From Taudactylus pleione (lineage: Eukaryota; Chordata; Amphibia; Anura; Myobatrachidae), in the NCBI GenBank assembly GCA_031769625.1, contig JAUIMM010000115.1:16570501-16634500 (forward strand): a DNA stretch of 64,000 nt, given 5' to 3'. Below, piece after piece: positions 27,614 to 36,811 of this stretch. Below the pieces are notes generated by a model. That model saw only the letters and a list, made by a program, of their open reading frames with translations, had not been told where the DNA came from and searched no databases. Each line of letters begins with the position of its first letter. Within the stretch, counting starts at the first letter, position 1. The position numbers and the translations under genes are program-made.

Positions 27614-29164
27614 ATGTCTGAGGAGGAGATTGAGCACTCCGGGGCTCCAGCATTGTTCTCCTGCAGGCGCTGTTCTGCAGGAGTGGATAGGGAGGATTTG
27701 TCACAGGACGGCCTGTGCGGACGGTGCCAGGCGGTCCCTGGTATGTCTAAACCTCCCATTTCGCAGGAGCCACCATGGGCGATGTTTTCCCAGGTGCTGG
27801 TGTCCATCGCGGACCGTCTGTCGGTCCCGACTGCCGCCCCTACTAGGGCGTTGCCCCAGCCTGCCATCCCCCTTTCCCCGGGTGTCCCACAATTATTGCA
27901 GTCTCCCCCGGGGTCTCAGCCTGTTGGTCCCTATGCGGGGTTGCCAATGTATATTCAGTCCACCCCTGTGGCACAGCCGCCTGTGGTGCCGTTTCAGGCT
28001 CCTGTGACAGCTCCTCCACCCTGGGTGGATGCGCTTTCCCACACTGTCCAAGATTTGGCGGCAGCATCTTCGGCTTTTCAGTCGATGTTGCGCAGTGACG
28101 TGCCCTCCAGGGCGTCTAAACGCTCAGTCATGGCACAGGCTGCGCATCTTTCGGATTCTGAGGGGTTCTCGGATGATGGTGAGGTACAGGATGACTCAGC
28201 CTCAGATGCCTCAGTCCAGGAGGTAGACACTAAGTCTTCCATCAATGTGCGGGCTCTGGTTAAGGCGGTGCGGGCTATTCTTCTGATTGAGGATGAGGCA
28301 CCCGCTCCCAAGTCAAGGTATCCTAGTTTTAAAAAAGCTAAGGTTACTTCTACAGCGTTCCCCTTGTCTGATCAGTTGACTGATCACATGGCGTTGGCCT
28401 GGCAGACGCCCAGTAAGCGTTTCCTGCCACAGAAACGCTTGGCGTCCAATTATCCATTCCCGGAAGCGCATTGTAAGAAATGGGAAACTCCGCCTGCAGT
28501 CGATTCCCATGTAACACGCCTCATCAGGAGTGCTACTTTGCCATTGCCGTCTATATCCTCGCTGAAGGATCCTACGGACAGGAAGGTGGAGACTTGTCTA
28601 AAGTCTATTTATTCTCTCTCAGGGGCTGTAGCCCGGCCGTCCATGGCCATCTCCTGGGTGGCCAAGGCCATTGAGGGGTGGGCCAACGCCTTGGAGGACA
28701 CGTTTACGGATGAATCTCCGGACGTCCAGAGGGCGTTGTTAGGACAGATGAGAGATGCCGCCTCCTACATTGGAGAAGCATCTTTGGATGCTAGCCTGTT
28801 GACCTCTAGGGTTTCGGCGGCAGCAGTGTCTGCTCGTAGATCCTTGTGGTTGTGGTCTTGGAGAGCAGACGCGGATTCAAAGAAAGGCTTGGAGGCCTTA
28901 CCTTTTAATGGGGAATTACTATTTGGTCCGGACCTGGACAAAATAGTAGATACCCTGGCAAAATCCAAGTCAGCCTTCCTCCCTTCAGCTACTACACCTG
29001 CTAAGGTCCGGAGCTCGGCATTTCGTTCCTTTCAGGTTCAGGGCAAGGCAAAGGGTCAGTCCTTCCCGAGGCAGTCCGCACCCAAGACCGCCTCAAAGCC
29101 AAAGAAGCAAGCCTGGAGTGCTAGGCGCCCTTCTTCCAAGCCAGAAGATAAGCCTTCTGCGTGA
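27614..29164 (+). CDS. DIRS gag-like protein
   Basis: 516 residues, uninterrupted. Near the N-terminus lies a CRRC (residues 17-20) and a CGRC (about 35-38), a zinc-ribbon-like pair. A Pro-rich stretch (about 75-140) follows, then an acidic Ser/Asp segment, a helical middle part, and a basic Ala/Lys/Ser-rich tail (SAPKTASKPKKQAWSARRPS) suited to nucleic-acid binding. Position and composition fit the ORF1/gag of DIRS elements, which lacks a classic retroviral CCHC knuckle. It overlaps the pol frame by 47 bases in a +1 relation. The role in particle formation is inferred from position. Confidence 0.8.
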   Translation: MSEEEIEHSGAPALFSCRRCSAGVDREDLSQDGLCGRCQAVPGMSKPPISQEPPWAMFSQVLVSIADRLSVPTAAPTRALPQPAIPLSPGVPQLLQSPPGSQPVGPYAGLPMYIQSTPVAQPPVVPFQAPVTAPPPWVDALSHTVQDLAAASSAFQSMLRSDVPSRASKRSVMAQAAHLSDSEGFSDDGEVQDDSASDASVQEVDTKSSINVRALVKAVRAILLIEDEAPAPKSRYPSFKKAKVTSTAFPLSDQLTDHMALAWQTPSKRFLPQKRLASNYPFPEAHCKKWETPPAVDSHVTRLIRSATLPLPSISSLKDPTDRKVETCLKSIYSLSGAVARPSMAISWVAKAIEGWANALEDTFTDESPDVQRALLGQMRDAASYIGEASLDASLLTSRVSAAAVSARRSLWLWSWRADADSKKGLEALPFNGELLFGPDLDKIVDTLAKSKSAFLPSATTPAKVRSSAFRSFQVQGKAKGQSFPRQSAPKTASKPKKQAWSARRPSSKPEDKPSA

Positions 29165-32075
29165 TGGGACAGGCCTCCCTCTGGGGGACACCAGAGTGGG
29201 AGGCCGACTTCTTCAATTCGCCCAGTGCTGGCACAATACAACCACGGATGCCTGGGTGCGAGAAGTGGTCTCCCAGGGGTACGCCCTGTCTTTTCGGCAC
29301 AGGCCGCCTTGCCAGTTTTTTTGCACAAGTCCTTCTCAGGACAAAACCAAGGCCTTGCAGGTTCAGGAAGCCATAGAGGCCTTGCTGATGGCGGGGGTCA
29401 TTATACCCGTACCACAGTCTCAACGTGGGATGGGGTATTACTCTACGCTGTTTCTGGTGCAGAAACCCAATGGCTCTCATCGCCCCATCCTCAATTTGAA
29501 GTCCCTGAACAGGTTTCTCAGGGTTCCCAAATTCAGGATGGAAACTTTGCGTTCCATCATACTGGCGATGGAACCGGGGGATTATATGGTCTCCCTGGAT
29601 ATCCAGGATGCCTACCTCCATGTGCCTATAGCAACATCGCACCAACGGTTTCTGCGGTTTGCTATTCTCCACAACCACTACCAATTCAGGGCTCTACCCT
29701 TTGGTCTCTCCACGGCACCAAGGGTATTTACCAAGGTGATGGCGGTCATGGCGGCTCACCTTCGGAGCCAGGGGATACGGTTGCTACCGTATCTAGATGA
29801 CCTCCTCTTGCTGGCAAGCTCCCCGCAGGTACTGATCCAGCATCTCCACCTGACGGTCGCTTGTCTACAGGCGCACAGCTGGTTGATCAACTGGAAGAAA
29901 TCCTCCCTCATCCCATCACAACGGATGGTTCATTTGGGGGCCCTGCTGGACTCTCGTCAGCAACGGATTTTTCTGACTCCGGAGAAGGTCTCCTCCTTAC
30001 AGCTGCGGATTCACAGTTGTCTGAGCAGTGGCAGAGTGTCGGTGCACTCAGCGATGAGAGTTTTGGGGTCCATGGTGTCGGCATTCGACATGGTGGAGTT
30101 TGCCCAGTTCCATTCCAGGCCCCTGCAGGGGCTGATTCTTTCAGAATGGAACGGATTGCCACACAGGATCCGCTCTCAGATGCTGGTGTTGTCCTCGGAG
30201 GTGCGTCTGTCCTTAGCATGGTGGCTGCAGACAGCGCATCTCCTGGAGGGGCGCCCCTTTTGGATCCCGGAATGGGTTCTGCTCACGACAGATGCCAGTC
30301 TCCGGGGTTGGGGGGCGGTGACAGGCTCCTTGTCACTTCAGGGTCGTTGGTCGGCGGAGGAAGCGATTCTTCCCATCAACATCCTGGAACTGCGGGCAGT
30401 ATACAGAGCCCTGCAGTCGTCCGGCACCGCTCTTCACGGAAGGGCCGTTCAGGTGCAGTCAGACAACGCCACCACAGTGGCGTACATCAATCACCAGGGA
30501 GGGACTCGCAGTCGAGCTGCGATGTCGGAGGTGTCCCGCGTCCTGGCTTGGGCGGAGCGCTATCTTCCAGCTCTCTCGGCAGTTTTCATCCCAGGAGTCC
30601 TCAATTGGGAGGCAGACTTCCTCAGCCGTTACGATGTGCATCCCGGGGAATGGTCGCTTCATCCAGAGGTATTCCAACTACTCGTGGACAAGTGGGGGCT
30701 GCCAGAGCTGGACCTGATGGCGTCCCGTTACAATCACAAGCTGCCTGTGTACGGGTCAAGGACAAGGGACGCAGGCGCAAGTCTGATAGACGCGCTGTCG
30801 GTGAAATGGCTGTTTCAACTGGCTTACTTGTTCCCTCCGATATCTCTGCTGCCTCGGGTCCTGCGCAAGTTCAAACAGGACGGAGGCACACTGATCCTGG
30901 TGGCCCAGAAGGCCGTGGTACTCCGATCTGCGGAGCCTGTCCATCGATGCTCCGTACCTCCTACCTCAACGGCGGGACCTGTTGTCTCAGGGGCCCTGTC
31001 TTCACCCGGATCTGGGTCGACTATCTTTGACGGCGTGGCTCTTGAGACAGCCGTCCTGAGGTCTCTGGGCTTTTCTAGCTCCGTTATTACCACCATGCAG
31101 AGGGCGCGCAAGCCTGCTTCCGCGAGGATCTACCACAGAGTGTGGCACACGTACTTTCAGTGGTGTGAGGCCAGAAACTATGATCCCCAGGTGTTCCGAG
31201 TTTCGCGTATTCTGGCTTTCCTTCAGTCCGGTTTGGATTTAGGATTATGTCTTTCTTCACTGAAGGTACACGTATCTGGTCTGTCGGTGTGGTTCCAGCG
31301 CAGGATCGCTGCTATGCCGGACGTACACACCTTTTTCCAGGGTGTTTTGAGAATCCAGCCTCCCTTTGTGCCACCTGTGGCCCCGTGGGATTTGGCGGTG
31401 GTTCTTAGGGCCTTACAGGGTCCTCCTTTTGAGCCCTTGGAGTCAGTGGAGCTCAAGTGGCTAACTTTTAAAACTGTTTTCCTCTTGGCAATTGCTTCTG
31501 CCAGGAGGGTTTCAGATTTGGGGGCGCTTTCTTGTCGTCCCCCTTTTCTGATTTTTCATCAGGACAGAGCGGTGCTTCGCACTCGTCCTGATTTCCTGCC
31601 TAAGGTGGTTTCCAGGTTCCACATTAATCAGGAAATTGTTGTACCAGCCTTTCAGTCACCTGATCTTTCGGCTGGGGAGACTTCCTTAGACGTTGTAAGG
31701 GCACTCCAGGTTTATGTGGACCGGACTAGTTCTGTGAGGAAGTCGGATTCTTTGTTTATCCTCTTTGGTTTTCACAAGAGGGGTTGGCCTGCCAACAAAC
31801 AGACTCTAGCCCGTTGGCTTCGTTCTGTTATTATTGAGGCTTATATGCAGGAGGGTTTACCTGTTCCAGCCTCTGTTAAGGCTCATTCCACTCGGTCCGT
31901 GGGCCCTTCTTGGGCTGCTAGCCGTGGCGCCTCTGCTGTTCAGCTCTGTAAGGCGGCCACCTGGTCTTCCATTCAGACCTTTTTGAGGTTCTATGCGTTT
32001 GACACCTTTGCCTCTCAGGATGCATCCTTTGGGCGCTGGGTTCTCCTATCAGCACAGGAGCGTCCCCGCCCTTAG
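29118..32075 (+). CDS. DIRS pol: RT, RNase H, methylase-like, tyrosine recombinase
   Basis: 985 residues with no stop. RT: VSLDIQDAYLHVP (first Asp, about 160), FRALPFGLSTAPRVFT, and YLDDLLLLA (about 225-233). RNase H: TTDASLRGWGA (about 390), ILELRA, QSDNATTVAYIN, NWEADFLSR (about 496-504). A segment at about 530-600 (ELDLMASRYNHKLPVYGSRT, DALSVKW, YLFPPISLLPRVL) matches the methylase-like domain of DIRS pol. Tyrosine recombinase: ASARRVSDLGAL (Arg, about 796), KAHSTR (His-x-x-Arg, about 923-926), TWSSIQTFLRFY (nucleophile Tyr about 959). All catalytic residues I can place are present. The true start may be a little downstream of 29118 or reached by frameshift from gag. Confidence 0.93.
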   Translation: MLGALLPSQKISLLRDGTGLPLGDTRVGGRLLQFAQCWHNTTTDAWVREVVSQGYALSFRHRPPCQFFCTSPSQDKTKALQVQEAIEALLMAGVIIPVPQSQRGMGYYSTLFLVQKPNGSHRPILNLKSLNRFLRVPKFRMETLRSIILAMEPGDYMVSLDIQDAYLHVPIATSHQRFLRFAILHNHYQFRALPFGLSTAPRVFTKVMAVMAAHLRSQGIRLLPYLDDLLLLASSPQVLIQHLHLTVACLQAHSWLINWKKSSLIPSQRMVHLGALLDSRQQRIFLTPEKVSSLQLRIHSCLSSGRVSVHSAMRVLGSMVSAFDMVEFAQFHSRPLQGLILSEWNGLPHRIRSQMLVLSSEVRLSLAWWLQTAHLLEGRPFWIPEWVLLTTDASLRGWGAVTGSLSLQGRWSAEEAILPINILELRAVYRALQSSGTALHGRAVQVQSDNATTVAYINHQGGTRSRAAMSEVSRVLAWAERYLPALSAVFIPGVLNWEADFLSRYDVHPGEWSLHPEVFQLLVDKWGLPELDLMASRYNHKLPVYGSRTRDAGASLIDALSVKWLFQLAYLFPPISLLPRVLRKFKQDGGTLILVAQKAVVLRSAEPVHRCSVPPTSTAGPVVSGALSSPGSGSTIFDGVALETAVLRSLGFSSSVITTMQRARKPASARIYHRVWHTYFQWCEARNYDPQVFRVSRILAFLQSGLDLGLCLSSLKVHVSGLSVWFQRRIAAMPDVHTFFQGVLRIQPPFVPPVAPWDLAVVLRALQGPPFEPLESVELKWLTFKTVFLLAIASARRVSDLGALSCRPPFLIFHQDRAVLRTRPDFLPKVVSRFHINQEIVVPAFQSPDLSAGETSLDVVRALQVYVDRTSSVRKSDSLFILFGFHKRGWPANKQTLARWLRSVIIEAYMQEGLPVPASVKAHSTRSVGPSWAASRGASAVQLCKAATWSSIQTFLRFYAFDTFASQDASFGRWVLLSAQERPRP

Positions 32076-32092
32076 TTGGACTGCTTTGGGAC

Positions 32093-32205
32093 ATCCCCAA
32101 GGTCACCCTGTGGACCCCTATGGACCCTGAAGTAGAAAACAAGAGATATGGTAAGAACTTACCTTTGTTATCTCTGTTTCTACGAAGTCCATAGGGTCCA
32201 CAGGG
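32093..32205 (+). repeat. DIRS internal complementary region
   Basis: The left half (32093-32133, CCCCAAGGTCACCCTGTGG...) is the reverse complement of the element's left end at 26429-26470. The right half (about 32134-32205, ending GTCCACAGGG) is the reverse complement of the right end at 32475-32545. The halves meet at AAAACAAGAGATATGG. This is the template used in the DIRS model to restore the ends and make a circle. Confidence 0.92.
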
Positions 32206-32349
32206 CACCCGCCCTGACGCACCTGGCTTCATATGGGCTCTGTGACTGGTCACCGGTTTTCCGTCTCCCATTTCTGTGAGTATGGTTCTTGTGTGTTCCA
32301 GTCTTCCTTCTCTCTGTTTCGTCTCCTCCTCCGGCCTGGGCTGCTTACC

Positions 32350-32541
32350 AACTGAGGTGCCTGTGGCTCGGGGGCGGGGTATAGGGGAGGTTGGACCCAA
32401 GTGCATCCTGGGAGCAGCTAAAAGCTTTAACTCCGTGGTGCCCGAGGATCCAGGATCCAGCTATACCCCAAGGTCACCCTGTGGACCCTATGGACTTCGT
32501 AGAAACAGAGATAACAAAGGTAAGTTCTTACCATATCTCTT
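32350..32541 (-). repeat. DIRS right inverted terminal repeat
   Basis: Begins AACTGAGGTGCCTGTGGCTC and ends ATAACAAAGGTAAGTTCTTAC before CATATCTCTTGTT. It is the inverted copy of the left repeat, with about 40 extra outer bases that also occur in the internal complementary region. Confidence 0.9.
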
Positions 32542-32545
32542 GTTT

Positions 32546-33070
32546 TTTTGAAGATAATATGACTGTTTGGATATCGCATTAGGATTACTTTTAAATTCAT
32601 GATATGTGGATGTGAGTTTCGCCTGAGATTCCAAGTAATCCGATCCCATTTGTTTTTCTCTCTGTTTGCAATATGACAAAATAACACCCCTTAACACAGG
32701 TTTAGAAGAGTGCCAAAAAAGGAGCGGATCAGTATGTTTACAATCTGAGTTATTAAATTTATAATCATTCTACGCTGACTCCAGCATATTACGAAACTTA
32801 ATAGAACTAGACAAGTAAGATGGAAAACACCACTGATGGATAGGACCCCTATCACTAGTGCTTGATATCTGCATCCAGCACAGAGCATGATCCGATATAT
32901 GTATTGGTTCTATTTTAGAGTTTATTACCCTGGAAAATAAATGATTGGAGAGCAATAGATAATCAATGCGGGAAAGGGTGCCATGAGCCACAGACAAGCA
33001 TGTAAAATCCTGTTCCACCGGGTGACATGCTCTCCACACGTCCACCAATCCTAGCTGGTCACATATATAA
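32546..33070 (-). pseudogene. LINE endonuclease C-terminal part
   Basis: The minus strand encodes NATYICDQLGLVDVWRACHP, then GTLSRIDYLLLSNHL and PIHISDHALCWMQ. The SRIDY and SDHA motifs are the end of the AP-endonuclease domain, with catalytic Asp and His present. It continues toward the pre-RT region and is cut by DIRS at 32545. Confidence 0.85.
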
Positions 33071-33074
33071 GTAG

Positions 33075-33487
33075 CGTTCCCGCTAGGCTGTTTTAGCGGG
33101 GCGCGGCGCCCTGCCCTCCTTCTGGAGGGCAAAAAGCACCCTGCCCTCCAGAAGGAGGGCAAAAAGCGCCCTGCCCTCACAGCCTGCGGGTGCCGTCTTC
33201 ACCGGTGGGACGCAGTGTCCCGCGGGTGGAGAAATGTGCGGTGACCCGGTCACCGCCGGAGAATAGACGCCGGACGCATGCGCCCGGCATCTATTCTCAC
33301 TGTTTGCAGCGCTTGGGGGCTGCCCGGCGTGTCCGTAAGTGCCGGGCACGCCCCCAAGTATGACGAAAAGGGGACGTGTCTTATAGATACACCCCCTTTA
33401 CATGGCCACGCCCCTTTTTCAGCCGCGCGCACAAAGTTGCCCTCTCTAGCTCCGGCGCCCTGCCTGCCGCCGGAGCTAGAGTGAACA
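33075..33487. mobile_element. GC-rich repeat inserted in the LINE endonuclease
   Basis: It interrupts the endonuclease between YICDQLG and the GGDFN part. It starts near GCTAGGCTGTTTTAGCGGGG and ends in GCCGGAGCTAGAGTG. Inside is a 31-bp direct repeat (GCCCTCCTTCTGGAGGGCAA at 33112 and 33140). The part CTTGGGGGCTGCCCGGCGTG to GGGCACGCCC also occurs at about 58180-58235, so both belong to one family. Confidence 0.65.
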
Positions 33488-33965
33488 CTATATAAGGGAT
33501 ACCAATTTTTCGGGGAGAGGATCTTGTAGACATAGTATTTCCGTCTAATACATTTGAGGCAACTAAATTGAAGTCTCCTCCAAGAATAAGGGATGCATCT
33601 GAGTACATATGTACTTTAGAAAGAATATGTAAAAAAAAATTTTTGGTCTGTGATTTGGAAGCATATAGATTACATAGCATAAATCTAGAAGTGTTAATTG
33701 ATACGTCTGCAATAATATAACGGCCATGTGGGTCGGTAGTAGTCGAATGAATAATTGTATTGAGATTTTTATTTACCAAAATGACTACCCCCTAGCCTTA
33801 GAAGTATATGTGGAGGAGGCCAAAACCGACCAACCCAGCATATTTAGCTTAATCACCTCAGGAGGGAGGAGATGTACCTCCTGCAGGAAAACAACATCCA
33901 GTTTGAGTTTTTTCATATAAAGGAGGATTCCTTTTTATCGGGGAATTGATCCCACCCACATTCCA
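33488..33965 (-). pseudogene. LINE AP-endonuclease N-terminal part
   Basis: Minus-strand frame with NTIIHSTTTDPHGRYIIADV, then FMLCNLYASKSQTKNFF and LILGGDFNLV, the GDFN motif of the endonuclease active site. It continues upstream to MQEVHLLPPEVI-type residues near 33860 in another frame. Confidence 0.85.
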
Positions 33966-34323
33966 GGTACTATATACAAGGGTAGTCATAGTGATATACA
34001 AAAGATATGTAGTAACCACTGAACCACGTTAACATCATCATATAGCGAAAACACCATATAAATCGTATCATAAGATAAGCAGGACAAGACACATCAGGGT
34101 TAATAAAATTAAGAAAAAAGGGAGAAACAGACAAAAAACTGTAAGGGTCGAAAAGTACCCTAAAATTTGAACATAGACAAACTTTCAGCGCATCAGAACG
34201 CAGTAACATCACTTAAACATGCTGCTTCTTTCTTCAGCGTACAAGCCACGCCCCCTCTTGTTTTATTTATTTAAAGTAATTTTTGTTGGGACAACAACAA
34301 AACATACAATAATGGAAAACAGT

Positions 34324-34862
34324 GGCCCTGATTCAGAGCCGGACGCTCTGACAGAGCGCTCGCTCTGAATCAGGGCCGTCCCTCTGAATTTAAGAGCGGC
34401 CTCCTGGTCGCTCGCATAGGTGTGGGTGACCACCCACAGCTATAGCGAGCGGCCAAAATGATGTTGCGATGGTCAAGACCATCGCGACCATCGGGCTTGC
34501 GATGAGACCCTTGTGGTAGGGTCTCGTCTGCCACAAGCCCTGGAGTGCTTTTGGTTCTATCAGAGCCAAAAGCACTCCCACTGACATCACTAGTGATGTC
34601 AGTGGGGCCGGCCCCAGACGGTAGGCGTTCCCATGGGAACGCCTCCGTCTGGGCAGCCACGCCCACCAAAGGGGGCGTGCTGTCAATCACCATCGACAGC
34701 ATGCCCCCTTTGGTGCGAGACCCATAACGACGGCTTGGCCGTCGTTATTCGGGCCTAACGCATGCGCACGACGGAGCCGCCTCCGTCGTGTGCATGCGCA
34801 CTTGGCCAACATCGACCCGCTTGCAAGCGCTCAGCGCTCGCGAGCGGGTCTGAATCAGGCCC
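34324..34862. mobile_element. Multi-hairpin element, copy A
   Basis: 539 bp flanked by AGT on both sides (34321-34323, 34863-34865). Nearly the whole length is a chain of hairpins at 34324-34377, 34406-34454, 34460-34492, 34493-34540, 34542-34578, 34577-34606 (perfect 30-bp palindrome), 34614-34652, 34665-34714, 34724-34748, 34760-34799 and 34814-34850. Ends are GGCCCTGATTCAGAGC and GTCTGAATCAGGCC. No ORF is supported. Copies B, C and D (41256, 44113, 58488) keep the same modules in the opposite orientation. Confidence 0.9.
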
Positions 34863-35548
34863 AGTATTCAAAACAGACAAAATGGAGAACAGAGGTGAGT
34901 TAGCACATATTGAAGGGAGGTATAGAACACCTTCAAACACATTATCAAAGCATAAAAACCGTGATCATGCCTCAAAGAGCACACAAAATTGCTGAATTTA
35001 TAGGTAGTGATGCATAAGAAACCCCTTCCTTACACTAGGCATGATCGACATTTCTCAAAGTCAGGCCAAATGGGGAGAGGCAATGGGCCAGAGCATCCAT
35101 TAATCGTCTGTGACTAGTAGAATCGGAGGGTCTCCCCACCAACTGTCAAGTCTCATACAATTGAGTAGAGCAAGAACATCTATGGCTTTGAGTCTTGAGG
35201 TCTAAAACAACATTTAATTTCCTTATGCAGGGTAGATTCTAGCCGATCCATTAGAAAAGTGTAACATAACTGAGATTGAAACAAAGACGAGGCAGAAGGA
35301 TCCTTTATAATCCAGATGTGCAGTATACATTTTCTACCAACGCTGATACAATCAGTAAAAGTTTTTTACATAAGTAGTTTTAGGAATTATTCCTGTAAAT
35401 ATTAAACTCCCTTTTTGCTGATAATGGGAGACAGCTATGTAGGTAGAGGCAAATTGATTAACTAGTTGCCAAAAATGACATATAAGGAAACGCACCCAAA
35501 TGTAGTGAATAAACAAAGGGATAGTTGCATTGCCTCAAAATGGCCTTT

Positions 35549-35867
35549 GGGCCTGATTCTGATTTGGGAATAAAGTAAGAAAGAACAAATAACTGCATCT
35601 AGGTAAAACCATGCTGCACTGCAGGTGGGGCAGATTTACAATGTGCAGAGAGATTTAGATTTGGGAGGGAGGTGTCCTAACTTAAATCTAAATTGCAGTG
35701 TAAAAATACAGCTCTCCAGCATTTCTTGGCTGCATGCAGAAGCAGACAGTATTTACCCTGCATGCAAAAAAAATTATGTATTTGCACCCCTTGCATTGCA
35801 ACATGGTTTGTCCAGGTACACTGTTACTTGCTGTATCTTGGCCTATTCCAAAATCTGAATCAGACCG
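35549..35867. mobile_element. MITE with GGGCCTGATTCTGATTT ends
   Basis: Left GGGCCTGATTCTGATTTGGG and right CCAAAATCTGAATCAGACC are inverted. TTT flanks both sides, a 3-bp duplication. Its body is unlike the multi-hairpin copies. Confidence 0.8.
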
Positions 35868-36240
35868 TTTGTGCCCAACAGAGGTTGTGATAACATTAAA
35901 TCTAATGCGTTAGACCAGTACTGAGATATGAAGTGATGCACCACTGATCTAACATAATGCTGGGCTTGACACAGTGCCAAGACCTGCAAATAGTGAATGG
36001 CATATTTGTCCATAATATAGTGTATCTGAAGGGGTTTTTTTTTCTCAGCCATGACGTCCTCCAATGCACGAATTGTTGAGATCCCTCTAAGGGACCATAA
36101 AGAAAAAGGCAGTGTGGCCATACTAAACTTGGGGTCAGAGACTAATGGAAGGAATGGAGAATGGCGTCTCTTCAGAGTCCACTGTTTTAGACTATAGTGC
36201 CATAACCACCATGTGGTCATTTATAAGGGATTGTGGAGGA
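35868..36240 (-). pseudogene. LINE ORF2 post-RT fragment
   Basis: Minus-strand frame with LKQWTLKRRHSPFLPLV, then MATLPFSLWSLRGISTIRAL, the type of sequence that follows the RT palm in Tx1/L1 elements. It is one open stretch of about 125 residues without catalytic motifs. Confidence 0.55.
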
Positions 36241-36288
36241 GCACCCATCTGTGAGCTCCTGTCTATGAGAATGTAGAAAAGAGAATAA

Positions 36289-36466
36289 GGAGTATATTTA
36301 CTAAAGGTCAATGTTGTGATTCTAGGGCTAAATCACACATTTACTAACATACAATTTTTGATTTGTTTTCCTAAGTAATAGTAAATGTGTGATATAGCCC
36401 CAGAAACACAACATCGATGTTGATCAATTTTAAATTGTTTAAAATCGACCTTTAGTAAATATACCC
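36289..36466. mobile_element. Palindromic MITE (AGTATATTTACTAAAGGTC ends)
   Basis: Left GAGTATATTTACTAAAGGTC and right GACCTTTAGTAAATATACCC are inverted. TAA flanks both sides. Inner arms CACATTTACTA and TAGTAAATGTGTG also pair. Confidence 0.85.
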
Positions 36467-36811
36467 TAATTTTTCATTGGTAAGAAAAGACTGGTCAGTA
36501 TAAGAATTTGTCTTAAGTATATTGAGACTAGATACACCAGACAAATCTTAAATTCACCAACATAAATTTAAAATTATGGAAGTTGACACCACCATTAGCC
36601 AGAGTCTGCAGAGGACGAGCCCAAATCGATAGGGGAATACAAAATGAAAATACCTGAATCAGATCCTATGTTTCCAACTAGACAAGTCACCCAAAACAAC
36701 GCTAAAAAGTTCTCTCATATTAAGATATATAGATACAAGTTATGGATGCTTTTCAGCAAATAAACTAATAAGCATGTAAGGGATTTAGAAGTGCATGATA
36801 GAAGAGGAATC

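Larger units (their letters stand above)
26426..32544 (+). mobile_element. Near-complete DIRS retrotransposon
   Basis: The element carries a gag-like ORF, a long RT/RNase H/tyrosine-recombinase ORF, inverted terminal repeats (26429-26580 and 32350-32541), and an internal complementary region at 32093-32205 whose two halves are complementary to the two outer ends. Both junctions with the interrupted LINE have GTT (26426-26428 and 32542-32544), and no target duplication is seen. That fits recombinase-mediated insertion of a circle at a GTT core, as in the DIRS group. Both main ORFs are uninterrupted, so the copy is young and may have moved recently. Confidence 0.93.
23790..33965 (-). mobile_element. 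Tx1/L1-type LINE, minus strand, split by a DIRS element
   Basis: On the minus strand the order from 33965 downward is: spacer, AP-endonuclease with GGDFN, endonuclease C-terminus, pre-RT region, RT with FADDMLLF, post-RT region and 3' UTR near 23790. The copy is cut by the DIRS element (26426-32544) and a GC-rich repeat (about 33075-33487). Several frameshifts and stops make it inactive, but identity to LINE motifs is still good, so it is younger than the plus-strand copy at 4-9 kb. Confidence 0.85.

Noticed and set aside
29225..31030. Long plus-strand frames (191 and 389 codons) in another phase inside DIRS pol
   Set aside because: They are shadows of the pol frame caused by GC-rich codon use. 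They have no start context and no motif, while the pol frame carries all catalytic residues.
33320..33480. tRNA or other structured RNA gene in the GC-rich repeat
   Set aside because: I could not form a cloverleaf with A and B boxes; the strong pairings are explained by the repeat's own inverted units.
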